Origin: Myxococcota bacterium
GTDB lineage: Bacteria; Myxococcota_A; Polyangia; Polyangiales; Houyiibacteriaceae
Direction: 5' to 3'
Length of the DNA stretch: 64,000 bases
Assembly (NCBI GenBank): GCA_028284955.1
Contig: JANQQS010000026.1
Span: 1-64,000, forward strand
Both the position numbers and the translations under genes were made by a program. The notes beneath the pieces were generated by a model that did no database searches, had not been told where the DNA came from, and worked only from the letters and a program-made list of their open reading frames with translations. This document shows positions 1 to 8,968 of the stretch, in pieces (the stretch's first letter is position 1; the number at the start of each line of letters is the position of its first letter).

Positions 1-107
1 TCGTAATCTCGAGAGAAAAGCTAAGGTGTTCGGGTTCAAACTCTTACCCATCCCACAAACCGAATCGGGGGTTAGTTAGGAGACCCTCAGGCAAACTGAT
101 CAGTGCT

Positions 108-1193
108 CTACAGCGTGCGGGCGAGTTCTTGGATTAACTCCCGCGCCTTCGGCGAAAGCTCTTTGGGCACGTCGACTTGGACCACGCAGATCAAATCGCC
201 GCGACCTCGACCGTCGATGCGGTGCACGCCTTGTCCGCGAAGCGTGACCACGTCGCCAGCTTGGGTGCCGGCGGGAACTCGGACGGATTTGGTGGGCGGC
301 TCCTCGCCTTCGGGGATTCCGCCCGCGGGAGCGAGCATCGGAATCTCAAGCTTAGCCCCGAGCGCGGCTTGCGGAAACGAAACGTGAAGACGATGGATGA
401 GCTCGTAGCCATCGCGCTGGTAGTGCTCATGAGGCTCAATATCGACCGTGACGTAGAGATGGCCGGGAGGCCCCCCGGCGCGACCGGGCTGTCCTTGGCC
501 GGTAAGCCTGAGCGTCTGTCCGGCGTCGATTCCCGCGGGAACGCTGATTTTAACTTGGCGCTCGGAGCGCACTTCGCCGGAGCCTTCGCATTCTGCGCAC
601 GGCGTGCTCGCGAGCTGACCCTGCCCGCGACACGTGGGGCAGGTTTGAGAGAATACAAACGCCCCGCGCGCCTGGCTAATCTGACCGGAACCGCCGCAGG
701 TCTTGCAAAGCTCGACCTTTCCACCTTCCGCCCCCGTCCCTCGGCAAGGCTCACACGGCGTCGGGTGAACGAGGTCGAGGTCTTTCTGCGCGCCGAACAC
801 CGCTTCTTCAAGCGTCAACTGAATGCCCGAACGGAGGTCTGCGCCCCGCGCGGGACCGCCTCGTCGCTCGCGCCGGCCGAAGCCGCCCATGCCAAAAAAA
901 TCACCGAAAACGTCCTGAAATTGACTGAAAATGTCGCCTAGGTCGGAAAACCCCTGGTGCCCCGCGCCGCTCAGGCCATCATGGCCATACTGATCGTAGA
1001 TGCGCCGCTTCTCGGCGTTGCTAAGCACGTCGTAGGCTTCAGAAACCGCCTTGAACTTCTCTTCCGCGTCCGGATTGTCCGGGTTGCGGTCCGGATGAAG
1101 CTTCAGTGCCAGCGCTCGAAAGGCTTTCTTGAGCTCCGCGGGGGACGCGCTGCGTTCTACGCCTAGGGTTTCGTAGTAGTCCTGCTTCGCCAT
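108..1193 (-). CDS. dnaJ: Chaperone DnaJ (Hsp40)
   Basis: Co-chaperone that stimulates the ATPase of DnaK and delivers unfolded clients in the cytoplasm. The domains follow the type I order: a J domain (residues 5-70, HPD at 33-35), a Gly/Phe-rich linker (about 74-118), a zinc-binding region with four CxxCxGxG-type motifs (C147/C150, C163/C166, C185/C188, C199/C202), then the two C-terminal substrate-binding domains. The length of 361 residues is slightly short for the family. No dnaK or grpE is adjacent in this window; the gene is followed upstream by nadA on the same strand. All hallmark residues are intact, so a working DnaJ is expected. Confidence 0.97.
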   Translation of the reverse strand: MAKQDYYETLGVERSASPAELKKAFRALALKLHPDRNPDNPDAEEKFKAVSEAYDVLSNAEKRRIYDQYGHDGLSGAGHQGFSDLGDIFSQFQDVFGDFFGMGGFGRRERRGGPARGADLRSGIQLTLEEAVFGAQKDLDLVHPTPCEPCRGTGAEGGKVELCKTCGGSGQISQARGAFVFSQTCPTCRGQGQLASTPCAECEGSGEVRSERQVKISVPAGIDAGQTLRLTGQGQPGRAGGPPGHLYVTVDIEPHEHYQRDGYELIHRLHVSFPQAALGAKLEIPMLAPAGGIPEGEEPPTKSVRVPAGTQAGDVVTLRGQGVHRIDGRGRGDLICVVQVDVPKELSPKARELIQELARTL

Positions 1194-1240
1194 CGTGCCT
1201 CGCGTGCCGACGTTCGGCGCGCAAGTTAAGCATCCTCAGA

Positions 1241-1275
1241 GCAAGGTCAAGGCAATAGAGCGAGGTCAGGGCAAT
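1241..1275. repeat. Imperfect 16-bp direct repeat upstream of dnaJ
   Basis: Two copies of GCRAGGTCARGGCAAT lie 19 bp apart between the dnaJ start and the nadA stop. They could be a paired regulator site for dnaJ or chance similarity. No heat-shock (CIRCE-like) inverted repeat was seen here. Confidence 0.3.
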
Positions 1276-1279
1276 CCAA

Positions 1280-2761
1280 TCATTCCGCGGCACCGGCCGG
1301 CGGCAACACAGAAGACGCATGCCGGTTTTGCACGTCCGCCACCAGCGCATCAGAAAGGCGCCCCGACTGCTGAAACGCGCGCATATGAAGCACGGGCTGG
1401 GTGCCCAGCTCGGTCATCCGAGCGTCGTCAACCCCTGTTTCTGACAGGCGGCGCGCTTCGTTTGCGCGGAGGCTTTTGCCGCGCCCTTCCGAAGCCGAAG
1501 CAGGCGAGTATGCGCGAGCCAGGTTTAACAGCGCGTCGAGGGAATTCATCTTCATAAACGGACACGTCGCGCATCCACCCGCCGTGGAACACCCTTCGCC
1601 AGCCTGAACCCCCGGAACCACGCCCAGCTCGCTATCCGAAGCCTCGGCGATGGCTTCGCTCGCCACGGGAAACACGATCTCCACCGCGCGATGGGGGCTC
1701 GCCCCGGAAACCGAACGCGCGCGTAGCTCAGCCTGTACGCGCCCCACAATCGATGTGATCATGCCCGCTTCGGTGCCGAGCACAAAGCGCAAGGGGCCGG
1801 TCTCCACTTCGCGCACCCGTTCGGTAATGAACTGAAGAATATTCGATGTTGAGCCGACCACGCCTCGGCCCTCGCGTTGCGCAGCCAGCGCGAGGGAAAA
1901 CATTTCTCCCGGCACTTCCAAATGAGCTGTCAGCATCGCGTCGGCGTAGTGGTCCTGAACCTGCTGGCTTACCTCCTCACCAAACATATGGTGAACCACG
2001 CACACGCCCTGTTCGAAGTAGTGGAGCCGCTCGTGCAGCGACTGCAGCGTCGCTCGGCTATGCGCGGGATGCAGGCGAGCGATTTCCTCGTTGCTCAAAC
2101 CGCTATAGACCTCCACCATCTCGCTCAGATTCCGGCCCATATACGTGTCTGGGCCAAACCAAATATTGAGGTCTGAAATCTGGGCGCTCGCCTGAAGCAA
2201 CGTCGACATCACATTGCTCGAGGTGCACGTAATGGTCGGCACGAGCGATTGCGCAATGGCTTTGGTGCGCAAGCTGGTGTTGATGTAAATCACGTGCAGC
2301 GACGTCGGCTGCCGCGCGGCCTGTTCCAAATACGCTTCGTAGGCCGGCTGTTCCGCAGATTCAGCCAGCGAACATCCGATGGTTTCGGCGGCGGCCCGGT
2401 AGACGGGCACATGCTCAAACCCCGCTGCGTCAAGCATGGCGCGAACGTTCTCGCTCATGAAGTCGACGCCGAGCACGACGACCGCATCGATTCCGCTTCG
2501 CGCCATCGCGAGCGCCCGGTCGGCCATGACCAAAGAATCCGAGATGTGAATGTGGGGCCAGGACGACGCGCTGAGCACGCCTTGAAGCTCCGGGTCCATA
2601 TAGAAGTGCGCGACGACGCCGATATTTTTTGCTTCGAGCGCTTCCGTAAGCTCGGCCACGGAGCGCGGGTCAGGCGTCAAATAGAGCGCTTGCGCTTCGG
2701 CAAACGCGCCTTGCGGCTCTAGTTCATTCGCGGAAATGAGAAGCGATGGGAATGGTTGCAC
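1280..2761 (-). CDS. nadA: Quinolinate synthase NadA, long form
   Basis: Condenses iminoaspartate with dihydroxyacetone phosphate to make quinolinate for NAD synthesis, using a 4Fe-4S cluster. The family signatures are visible: HFYMDPELQ near residue 52, the GVDFMSENV segment at 98-106, the CTSSNV motif with C179, GTEAGMI at 329-335, and a C-terminal GC-x5-CATCPFM segment (C391, C397, C400). C130 in GCSLAES is the other likely cluster ligand. At 493 residues it is much longer than the roughly 350-residue E. coli enzyme and resembles the long form of plants and some bacteria, with an insertion around residues 210-285 and a C-terminal tail. It is divergent from hemW with only about 20 bp between the chosen starts, so promoters must overlap coding sequence or the true start is slightly internal. 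No nadB or nadC is next to it. Confidence 0.93.
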   Translation of the reverse strand: MQPFPSLLISANELEPQGAFAEAQALYLTPDPRSVAELTEALEAKNIGVVAHFYMDPELQGVLSASSWPHIHISDSLVMADRALAMARSGIDAVVVLGVDFMSENVRAMLDAAGFEHVPVYRAAAETIGCSLAESAEQPAYEAYLEQAARQPTSLHVIYINTSLRTKAIAQSLVPTITCTSSNVMSTLLQASAQISDLNIWFGPDTYMGRNLSEMVEVYSGLSNEEIARLHPAHSRATLQSLHERLHYFEQGVCVVHHMFGEEVSQQVQDHYADAMLTAHLEVPGEMFSLALAAQREGRGVVGSTSNILQFITERVREVETGPLRFVLGTEAGMITSIVGRVQAELRARSVSGASPHRAVEIVFPVASEAIAEASDSELGVVPGVQAGEGCSTAGGCATCPFMKMNSLDALLNLARAYSPASASEGRGKSLRANEARRLSETGVDDARMTELGTQPVLHMRAFQQSGRLSDALVADVQNRHASSVLPPAGAAE

Positions 2762-2781
2762 ATCGAGAGTATAGAGCCCCT

Positions 2782-3921
2782 ATGCCGCCGGTCGACACGT
2801 CGGTCTATGTGCACTTTCCGTGGTGCGCGAAGAAGTGCCCCTATTGCGACTTTGCCACGCGCGCGATCGAGCCTCGCCTCGTTCCCGGCGAGGCATACGC
2901 GAGCGCAGTGCTCCGCGAGCTCGAGCGCCGACAAGGCGCTCTTTCGCGCCGTCGCCTCTACTCCGTATTCTTCGGCGGCGGCACCCCATCGCTATGGAAG
3001 CCGACCGAGCTCGCGCGCGTGCTTCGAGCGATTCGCGAAGCCTTCCCGTCGGAAACGCGCGACCTTGAAGTCACCGTGGAATGCAATCCGTCGTCGCTGA
3101 CCGACGCGAGCGCGCTGCGCGAAGCGGGGGTTACTCGATTGTCGATCGGCGTGCAGTCGCTTAGCGACGACCGGCTCAAGTTTTTTGGACGCTTACACGA
3201 CGCGAAGCGCGCTCGCGCAGCCATCAAACACGCCCAGCAGGCATTCGAACGCGTCAGCGCAGACCTTATGTTTGGCGCACCCGGTCAAACCGCCTCTGAC
3301 CTCGATACGGAAATCAAAGAGCTCCTCGACCGAGGCCTTGAACATCTCTCGATCTATGCGTTGACCATCGAGCCAGGTACCCAGTTCGGAACGCTCGCCC
3401 GGATGGGACGCTTGCCCATCGCATCCGAAGATAGCTACGCCGAGATGTTCGCCGCCGCTGAAATCGCCTGCGCCACATATGGCCTCGCTCACTACGAAGT
3501 GTCGAACTATGCGCGCCCAGGAGCGGAATCGCGCCACAACCTCCACTACTGGCGCGGAGGAGCGTATCTCGGGCTTGGCGCGGCCGCGGTAGGGTGCCTC
3601 GACCAGGGAACCGGCGCCGCGCATCGCTACCGCAACGAGGCAGACCCCGAAGCATACCTCGTTCGCGCCGACACCGCGTTCGAGGAAGACCTTGGCCCGC
3701 AAGACATCATTCGCGAAGCGTTGATGCTCGGCTTGCGGACAAACGAGGGCGTCGACCTCCGCGCCACATCCGCGCGAGCCGGAGTCGATGCGCGGGCCGG
3801 GCGACAGCGTTCCATCGACAAGCACATTCAGCGAGGCAATCTACGCCTCGAAAACCACCGCCTCACGATCCCTCAAGAGCGATGGATCGCGCTCGACGGA
3901 ATCGTCGCTGACCTGTTCTAG
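2782..3921 (+). CDS. hemW: Radical SAM heme chaperone HemW (coproporphyrinogen oxidase-like)
   Basis: Member of the HemN/HemW radical SAM family. The cluster motif CX3CX2C is at C15, C19 and C22 (CAKKCPYC), followed by the GGGTPSL SAM-binding motif and the HNLHYW segment typical of the family. At 380 residues it matches HemW, which binds heme and hands it to acceptor proteins, rather than true HemN, which is longer and has an N-terminal Cys-rich extension. The start at 2782 (MPPVDTSVYVHFPW) was preferred to an upstream in-frame start at 2746 because it avoids overlapping the divergent nadA start and places the cluster motif at the usual distance. The downstream ccmAB genes also concern heme delivery. 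Confidence 0.93.
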   Translation: MPPVDTSVYVHFPWCAKKCPYCDFATRAIEPRLVPGEAYASAVLRELERRQGALSRRRLYSVFFGGGTPSLWKPTELARVLRAIREAFPSETRDLEVTVECNPSSLTDASALREAGVTRLSIGVQSLSDDRLKFFGRLHDAKRARAAIKHAQQAFERVSADLMFGAPGQTASDLDTEIKELLDRGLEHLSIYALTIEPGTQFGTLARMGRLPIASEDSYAEMFAAAEIACATYGLAHYEVSNYARPGAESRHNLHYWRGGAYLGLGAAAVGCLDQGTGAAHRYRNEADPEAYLVRADTAFEEDLGPQDIIREALMLGLRTNEGVDLRATSARAGVDARAGRQRSIDKHIQRGNLRLENHRLTIPQERWIALDGIVADLF

Positions 3922-4024
3922 CGATTTGCTCAGTTTTGATGCAGTCGCCGCATGTTTGATGAGGTCGCCAGCTTTTTTGCCATAGGCTCGGCTTCCTCGC
4001 GGAGCTCTGGTACCATTCGCGCTC

Positions 4025-4717
4025 GTGCCCGCCGAGTTCGATTCTGCGGTCTTCAGCGGCCTGGTGGCGGAAGGCTTGGTCAAAATGTGGGGCAAAACCG
4101 TGGCGCTAGCCGGGGTTGCGGCGCGGTTTGAAGCCGGCACCGTCACCGTCGTGTCTGGCTCAAACGGCTCGGGTAAAAGCACGCTGCTCCGGGTTCTGGC
4201 CGGGCTTTCTCGTCCCACGCGAGGCGAGGTGCGCTACGAAACGGCCCGCGGTGCGTACCCGCCTTCCTCGCCAAGCGTTCGCCGGGCGATGGGTTTCGTC
4301 GGCCACGAACCAATGGTCTACCCCGAGCTGAGTGGACTCGAAAACCTCGAGTTCTTCGCCGGCCTATATGGCCTCGCGGGGGTTCCCGAACACACTCTCG
4401 GGCAAGCGAAAACACTCGGCATCGCGCCCATGCTCAGCCGTCCCGCCCGCGCACTCTCCCGCGGCCAACTCCAGCGCCTCTGCGTGTTGCGCGCGCTGCT
4501 CCACCAGCCTCAGATGCTTCTGCTCGACGAGCCCGCCAGCGGTCTCGATGCCTCGGGCATGCGCGCGCTCTGCGATCTCATCGCCGACCAGCCGGCCAAT
4601 CGAATCGTCGTCGTCGTAACCCACAACGCGGAGCTCATCCATCATCTCGACGCGCACCGTCTGAGCGCCGGGAACCTCGTATTGGCGCGCGGAAGAGTGC
4701 AGGAGACGCCTTCGTGA
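4025..4717 (+). CDS. ccmA: Heme exporter ATP-binding protein CcmA
   Basis: ABC transporter ATPase of the cytochrome c maturation export complex. It has Walker A GSNGSGKS at residues 45-52, the signature LSRGQLQRL near 143, Walker B LLLDEP near 163 and a downstream switch histidine (VTHNAE). The length of 230 residues is normal for the family. The start is a GTG. The stop overlaps the GTG start of ccmB (GTGA), showing translational coupling. ccmA-type ATPases resemble other small ABC ATPases, but pairing with a clear CcmB supports the call. No ccmC, ccmE or ccmF is nearby. Confidence 0.88.
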   Translation: MPAEFDSAVFSGLVAEGLVKMWGKTVALAGVAARFEAGTVTVVSGSNGSGKSTLLRVLAGLSRPTRGEVRYETARGAYPPSSPSVRRAMGFVGHEPMVYPELSGLENLEFFAGLYGLAGVPEHTLGQAKTLGIAPMLSRPARALSRGQLQRLCVLRALLHQPQMLLLDEPASGLDASGMRALCDLIADQPANRIVVVVTHNAELIHHLDAHRLSAGNLVLARGRVQETPS

Positions 4718-5391
4718 GCGTGTTGCGCGCGGCGGTTCAGTTGGCCCAAAAAGATTTGCGCATCGAGCTGCGCAGCCGAGAAATCCTCGTCACCACCGCG
4801 CTCTTCGCCGTGCTCATCGTCATCATGGCCTCGCTCGCGCTTTACACCGACCCGGTCTCCGCGCCCCAGATTGCGCCGGGCGTTCTCTGGATCGCGATCG
4901 TATTCGCCGGCGTGCTCGCGATGGCGCGAAGCTGGGGGCGCGAACGCGAAGGTTCCCCCATCGACGGCTTGATCGTTGCCCCCATTCCGCGCGCCGCCAT
5001 CTACCTCGGAAAATTCGCCAGCACCTTGGTCTTTCTCGCCTTGGTGCAATGCATTCTGGTGCCGCTGACGGCGCTGCTGTTTCACCTCGACGTGGGCGCG
5101 GTGGTCGGCCGATTGATCGCGCTCTTGGCGCTCGGGTCGATCGGCTTCGCCGCTGCGGGATGCCTGTTTTCGGTGATGAGCGTGCGAACCCGCGCGCGTG
5201 AGCTCATGCTCAGCGTGGTGATTTTCCCCCTGGTGACGCCGGCGCTGCTGTGCGGAGCGGTCGCCACCAAAGAGCTGCTCTCGGGCGCTTCGATGATGCA
5301 AACGCTCGGCTGGTTGCGCATCCTCGCCGCGTTCGATGTACTCTTTCTCACCGCGGGCGTGGTGCTGTTCGAAACTCTTGCTTCGGAATAG
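4714..5391 (+). CDS. ccmB: Heme exporter permease CcmB
   Basis: Integral membrane subunit of the CcmAB transporter, 225 residues with about six hydrophobic helices. It has the characteristic N-terminal segment (QLAQKDLRIELRSRE) and the cytoplasmic segment GREREGSPIDGLI found in CcmB. It overlaps ccmA by 4 bp. In the usual system CcmA and CcmB release holo-CcmE; here the rest of the maturation set is absent from the window, so the complex may work with distant partners. Confidence 0.9.
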   Translation: MSVLRAAVQLAQKDLRIELRSREILVTTALFAVLIVIMASLALYTDPVSAPQIAPGVLWIAIVFAGVLAMARSWGREREGSPIDGLIVAPIPRAAIYLGKFASTLVFLALVQCILVPLTALLFHLDVGAVVGRLIALLALGSIGFAAAGCLFSVMSVRTRARELMLSVVIFPLVTPALLCGAVATKELLSGASMMQTLGWLRILAAFDVLFLTAGVVLFETLASE

Positions 5392-5467
5392 GGCCTCGCA
5401 TTCCAAATGCGCTCTGGCTCCGAAGCCGCCGTAACCGCGAGCGAACTTTGTTCGTACTGAAAGTAGC

Positions 5468-6751
5468 ATGAACGCTCTCCGACGAACCCGAACCTCTTCG
5501 CCATTCTCGACCGCGTGCTTCGTGATGCTCGCCGGGGGATTGGCCTCGCTCACAGCCTGCGGCACCTCCAAGAAAACCGAACATACCTCCCCTTCTCCCG
5601 CCGCATCACGCGCGCCGAAACACGCCTCCCGCCCCGCGTCGCCCTCCGAGAATCCGCCTTCCGAGAATTCGCTTCCCGGGAATCTGCGCCTCGCCACCTT
5701 CGCGGGAGGTTGTTTTTGGTGCATGGAAGGCCCCTTCGAACGAATCGAAGGCGTCGGCCAGGCCGTCGCGGGCTACAGCGGAGGCCCCGAAAAAAAGCCC
5801 ACCTACCGACAGGTATCGGCGGGACAAACCGGTCATACCGAAGCGGTGCAGATTACCTTTGATCCATCGCTCGTACGCTACGCGCAGTTGCTCGAAGTGT
5901 ATTGGAAAAGCATGGACCCCACCGATGCCGGCGGGCAATTCGCAGACCGCGGCCCTCAATATCGACCCACCATATTCGTGCACGACGACGAGCAGCGGCG
6001 CATCGCAGAGAAATCGAAGCGCGCGCTCGCGCAATCGGGCCGCTTCGACAAACCCATCGTCGTTCCCATCGAACGCTACTCGGCGTTCTACGCTGCCGAG
6101 GCGTACCACCAAGACTACTACCGAACGAACCCTCGGCACTACAAGGCCTACTACAAAGGATCTGGCCGCGCGGGTTTTCTCAAGCGCGTGTGGGGCGACG
6201 AACTAGGCCGGATCGTGACGCCATCGCCCTCGAAAACGAAACCTTCTCCCACGAGCGATCGCAAGACCCGAGGCCACTACTCAAAACCTGGCGATAGTGA
6301 ACTCCGAGCGCGCCTCACCCCGCTGCAGTACCGCGTCACTCAGAACAACGGCACCGAACGACCGTTTCGCAATCGGTACTGGAATCACAAAGCGCGCGGG
6401 ATCTACGTCGACATCGTGTCTGGAGAGCCGCTCTTTAGCTCCGCCGACAAGTTCAAATCGGGCACGGGATGGCCATCGTTTACCAAGCCTTTAGTGCCGC
6501 ACCACATTGTCGAACTCACCGACCGAACCCTCCTGATGACGCGCACCGAAGTTCGATCCAAACACGGAGACTCGCACCTCGGACACGTCTTTGATGACGG
6601 CCCGCCTCCAACTGGCAAACGCTACTGCATCAACTCCGCCGCGCTCCGGTTTGTCCCCGCGGACCGATTGCACGCCGAAGGGTACGGCGAGTTCGCGGAC
6701 AACTTTTCCCGCTCAGCGACACGCAGCGGGCAAGGTCAGTCAGCGAAATGA
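5468..6751 (+). CDS. msrAB: Fused peptide methionine sulfoxide reductase MsrA-MsrB, predicted lipoprotein
   Basis: Repairs both stereoisomers of oxidised methionine. A lipoprotein signal peptide ends in a lipobox LTAC (C31), then a Ser/Pro-rich linker leads to an MsrA domain (about residues 74-225, GGCFWC with catalytic C82) and an MsrB domain (about 270-400, SGTGWPSF and RYCIN with catalytic C387). The MsrB part lacks the CxxC zinc ligands and carries VSGEPLFSS, so it is the zinc-free type. The lipobox predicts an envelope-exported enzyme, comparable in idea to secreted PilB/MsrAB proteins. The 3' end overlaps the convergent TlpA-like gene by 12 bp. That neighbour could supply electrons to it (inference). 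Confidence 0.93.
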   Translation: MNALRRTRTSSPFSTACFVMLAGGLASLTACGTSKKTEHTSPSPAASRAPKHASRPASPSENPPSENSLPGNLRLATFAGGCFWCMEGPFERIEGVGQAVAGYSGGPEKKPTYRQVSAGQTGHTEAVQITFDPSLVRYAQLLEVYWKSMDPTDAGGQFADRGPQYRPTIFVHDDEQRRIAEKSKRALAQSGRFDKPIVVPIERYSAFYAAEAYHQDYYRTNPRHYKAYYKGSGRAGFLKRVWGDELGRIVTPSPSKTKPSPTSDRKTRGHYSKPGDSELRARLTPLQYRVTQNNGTERPFRNRYWNHKARGIYVDIVSGEPLFSSADKFKSGTGWPSFTKPLVPHHIVELTDRTLLMTRTEVRSKHGDSHLGHVFDDGPPPTGKRYCINSAALRFVPADRLHAEGYGEFADNFSRSATRSGQGQSAK

Positions 6752-7357
6752 GCTGATCAAATCGAGAATCAGCGGGCGAGACCAATCGAGCGCGCCGTCG
6801 TAGCGAAAACGAATCACGCCTGCGCGGTCCACAACCCAGGTTTCAGGATAGAGCTTGGTGCCGAACTTACCCTGCACCACGGCTCGGTCAGGGTCGAACA
6901 AATGAGTCAACCGGGGCGACGGCGGCAGAATCGATTTCACCGCATCGAACCCCGAATCCGTCGACACCGCGACCACTTCTACGTCGCCCCATTCTTCCGC
7001 GATTTGGGCGAGCACTTCAAGCGTCGGCATTTCCTGCACACACGGGCGACAGGTGATCGACCAGAAGTTCAGCACCACCACCTTGCCCCGATGATCGCGC
7101 AGCGTCCACGGCTTACCTCGCCGGTCCTTGAGCGTGAAATTTGGCGCGGCGAGGTCGTTCCCCAAATAGTGCGGAACTCCGCCTTCCCCGCGGGATAGCG
7201 CTTCGTACCGCTCGCTGCCCATCACCGCGCGAAGTGGCGCCTCGCGATGGCGGGAAAATCCGTCGGCAAGCGAACCCGCGAACAGATAGACCAGCGGCAC
7301 GCCGAGCAGAAGCGTTGCAAGAAGCGCGTAGAGTTCTGGTCGCTGACGATCCGTCAC
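6740..7357 (-). CDS. Membrane-anchored TlpA/ResA-like thioredoxin
   Basis: A single N-terminal membrane segment (residues 9-30) precedes an extracytoplasmic thioredoxin fold of the AhpC/TSA-Redoxin type. The active site is CRPC (C103, C106) in [11 protein letters not shown] later YPETWVVD segment carries the cis-Pro region. It likely reduces disulfides in the periplasm, for example in cytochrome c maturation or MsrAB recycling; its neighbours fit both ideas. It is last in a tight minus-strand cluster and overlaps the upstream DUF1285 gene by 4 bp. Confidence 0.88.
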   Translation of the reverse strand: MTDRQRPELYALLATLLLGVPLVYLFAGSLADGFSRHREAPLRAVMGSERYEALSRGEGGVPHYLGNDLAAPNFTLKDRRGKPWTLRDHRGKVVVLNFWSITCRPCVQEMPTLEVLAQIAEEWGDVEVVAVSTDSGFDAVKSILPPSPRLTHLFDPDRAVVQGKFGTKLYPETWVVDRAGVIRFRYDGALDWSRPLILDLISSFR

Positions 7358-7893
7358 TCCACGACCGTGCCGGCTAGCGAAACAAGCGGGTCGCGTACGG
7401 TTTGCGGGTAGTGCTTCGATCCATCCAGCTCCAGAAACACGCCTCGGTCGTCCTCATCAAGCCACTCTGCGAGCTGTGTCGATGCATGACTATCGAACCG
7501 AGCCGCGCATCGCCCTTCGAGCACGTCGCACCATAACACGTCCTCCGCGCTGCGCCTCAGGGTTGCCGGGACGAGCTGTTCTTGACGCTGGCCTGAGAGA
7601 TGCAGCCACAGCTGTTCCGGTTTGCCTGCCTCGACCGAGCGGTGAACCGAGCGAACAAAGTAAGGCGGTCCCTCGATGCGCACGTAGGCCCAGTTGATGG
7701 AGTTGCGCAGGCATAGACGGCCATCCGCCGCGCGATCAATCCAACCGTCCAAGGCCCGGGTTAGCTTCGGGTGGGCGATGGGCTCGCCGTCATTGTACCA
7801 GCGACCTCGCGCATCGCGATGGATGCGGGTTTCTCGAGAGCGCCCTTGAAGAAACGTCGTGGCATCGCCGGTCGCGTCCATGCCTGGCCTCAC
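7354..7893 (-). CDS. DUF1285-family protein
   Basis: A 179-residue soluble protein. The segment DARGRWYNDGEPIAHPKLTRAL followed by GRLCLRNSINWAYVRIEG, split here across residues 27-75, matches the DUF1285 pattern of an aromatic/DGxPI start and a later xxVRVEDxPF segment (here VRIEGPPYF). The molecular function of DUF1285 is unknown. It overlaps both neighbours by 4 bp (ATGA junctions), so it is co-translated with the DUF1844 and TlpA-like genes. The family call rests on motif resemblance only. Confidence 0.7.
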   Translation of the reverse strand: MRPGMDATGDATTFLQGRSRETRIHRDARGRWYNDGEPIAHPKLTRALDGWIDRAADGRLCLRNSINWAYVRIEGPPYFVRSVHRSVEAGKPEQLWLHLSGQRQEQLVPATLRRSAEDVLWCDVLEGRCAARFDSHASTQLAEWLDEDDRGVFLELDGSKHYPQTVRDPLVSLAGTVVE

Positions 7894-8228
7894 TCGGCCT
7901 TCGCCACCGCAACGTAACGCATCCGCAGATCGTAAAGCACCTGACCAATCAGCCGCTCTTCTTCGCCGCTAAGGTTTCCCCGCGTTTTCTCTTCGAGAAT
8001 CGCGATGCAGTCGATGGTTTGTTTGGCCAGCGCGAGATTCACCACGCTGTCCGAATCCGGCTGGGGGCACTGGCCCAAGTGAAACAGCGCCGATGTGCTT
8101 AGCGACAAGATAAACGTATTGAAGTCGATTTCGGTCCCTGGCTCGCCGGAACCGTCATCCCCGGGCGCGGTCACCTCATCTTGGGTCCCGACCTGCGGCT
8201 CTGCCTCTTCCTTGTCGCTATCGCTCAT
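7890..8228 (-). CDS. DUF1844-family protein
   Basis: A 112-residue protein with an acidic, disordered N-terminus (1-32) and a helical core starting IDFNTFILSLSTSALFHLG, then AKQTIDCIAILEEKT and LLYDLRMRYV-like segment VLYDLRMRYV. These are the conserved blocks of DUF1844, common in Deltaproteobacteria and of unknown function. It is co-directional with DUF1285 (4-bp overlap). Confidence 0.85.
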   Translation of the reverse strand: MSDSDKEEAEPQVGTQDEVTAPGDDGSGEPGTEIDFNTFILSLSTSALFHLGQCPQPDSDSVVNLALAKQTIDCIAILEEKTRGNLSGEEERLIGQVLYDLRMRYVAVAKAE

Positions 8229-8276
8229 ATCGCACCCGTCGGCGTTGTTCCCCCCGGCGCGGATTCGTTCCGAACG

Positions 8277-8849
8277 CTAGAGAGCGGTCGAATCGTCGTC
8301 GGCGCTGTCCGAACCCTCGGATGGTTCTTCAATGCGTTCACCCACGACCACCCCACCAGACTCCTGGCCTACCTCTACCGCCGTCGCTAGGGCAGGTTCG
8401 TCCGCGGTCGAACCCGCCGAACCTCCCAACGGTGGAGCTTCGGCTCGCGGCGCACCGGGAGGCGTCGCCGCAGAGGTCGCTCCTTGACCGGACGCGGAAA
8501 ACGAACCCGTGCTCGATGCGGCGCTGACGCCGCCGAGGCTAGGCGTGCTCGCCGCAGGAGAAGCGGCTGGGCGTTCCGCCGAGGCGGCCCCCAGAACGCT
8601 TCCCGAAGCGCCTGCTGAAACCGGCAAACCAGGGGTCGCCATGCTTCCCTGAACCGAGGCGCGCGGGTCGGCGGCGGGCGGCGCCGCTTGGGGGCCTTCG
8701 TCTTCCTCCAGGTCGACGACCGCGGCATTGTCCGCGACATCGGGAAGGGCAGCGAGCTTGGCGTCGTAGTCAGCGCGCGTCACGAGCTTCTTGGCAACGT
8801 TGCGATCGACGATTCGCTTGTCGAAGAGTTTGTTTGAAAGATCGGCCAT
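8277..8849 (-). CDS. Hypothetical protein with conserved helical N-terminus and Ala/Ser/Pro-rich tail
   Basis: Residues 1-45 (starting MADLSNKLFDKRIVDRNVAK) form a short Lys/Asp-rich helical block ending in a LPDVAD motif. The remaining ~145 residues are low-complexity Ala, Ser, Pro, Gly and Glu and look disordered. I do not recognise a function. It lies 48 bp upstream of the DUF1844 gene on the same strand and is divergent from the clp gene. High GC at third codon positions and the structured N-terminus support a real gene. Confidence 0.6.
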   Translation of the reverse strand: MADLSNKLFDKRIVDRNVAKKLVTRADYDAKLAALPDVADNAAVVDLEEDEGPQAAPPAADPRASVQGSMATPGLPVSAGASGSVLGAASAERPAASPAASTPSLGGVSAASSTGSFSASGQGATSAATPPGAPRAEAPPLGGSAGSTADEPALATAVEVGQESGGVVVGERIEEPSEGSDSADDDSTAL

Positions 8850-8968
8850 GCTTCCTCCGCGCGAAGTGTATGCACGGGCCCTTCCGTGTCAACCAAGAGA
8901 CCAAAACGCTCGCCCATTGACCGCTTGCCCATTGACTCGGACAGCCCGACCATCGAACTTGGACCATC

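Noticed and set aside
1-107. GGTTCAAACTC resembling a tRNA T-loop at the left edge
   Set aside because: No matching acceptor stem, anticodon arm or D-arm could be assembled within reach. Nothing else is seen in this stretch.
4642-5724. 360-aa minus-strand frame antiparallel to ccmB and msrAB
   Set aside because: Its text is an Arg/His/Glu-rich shadow of two well-supported genes on the other strand.
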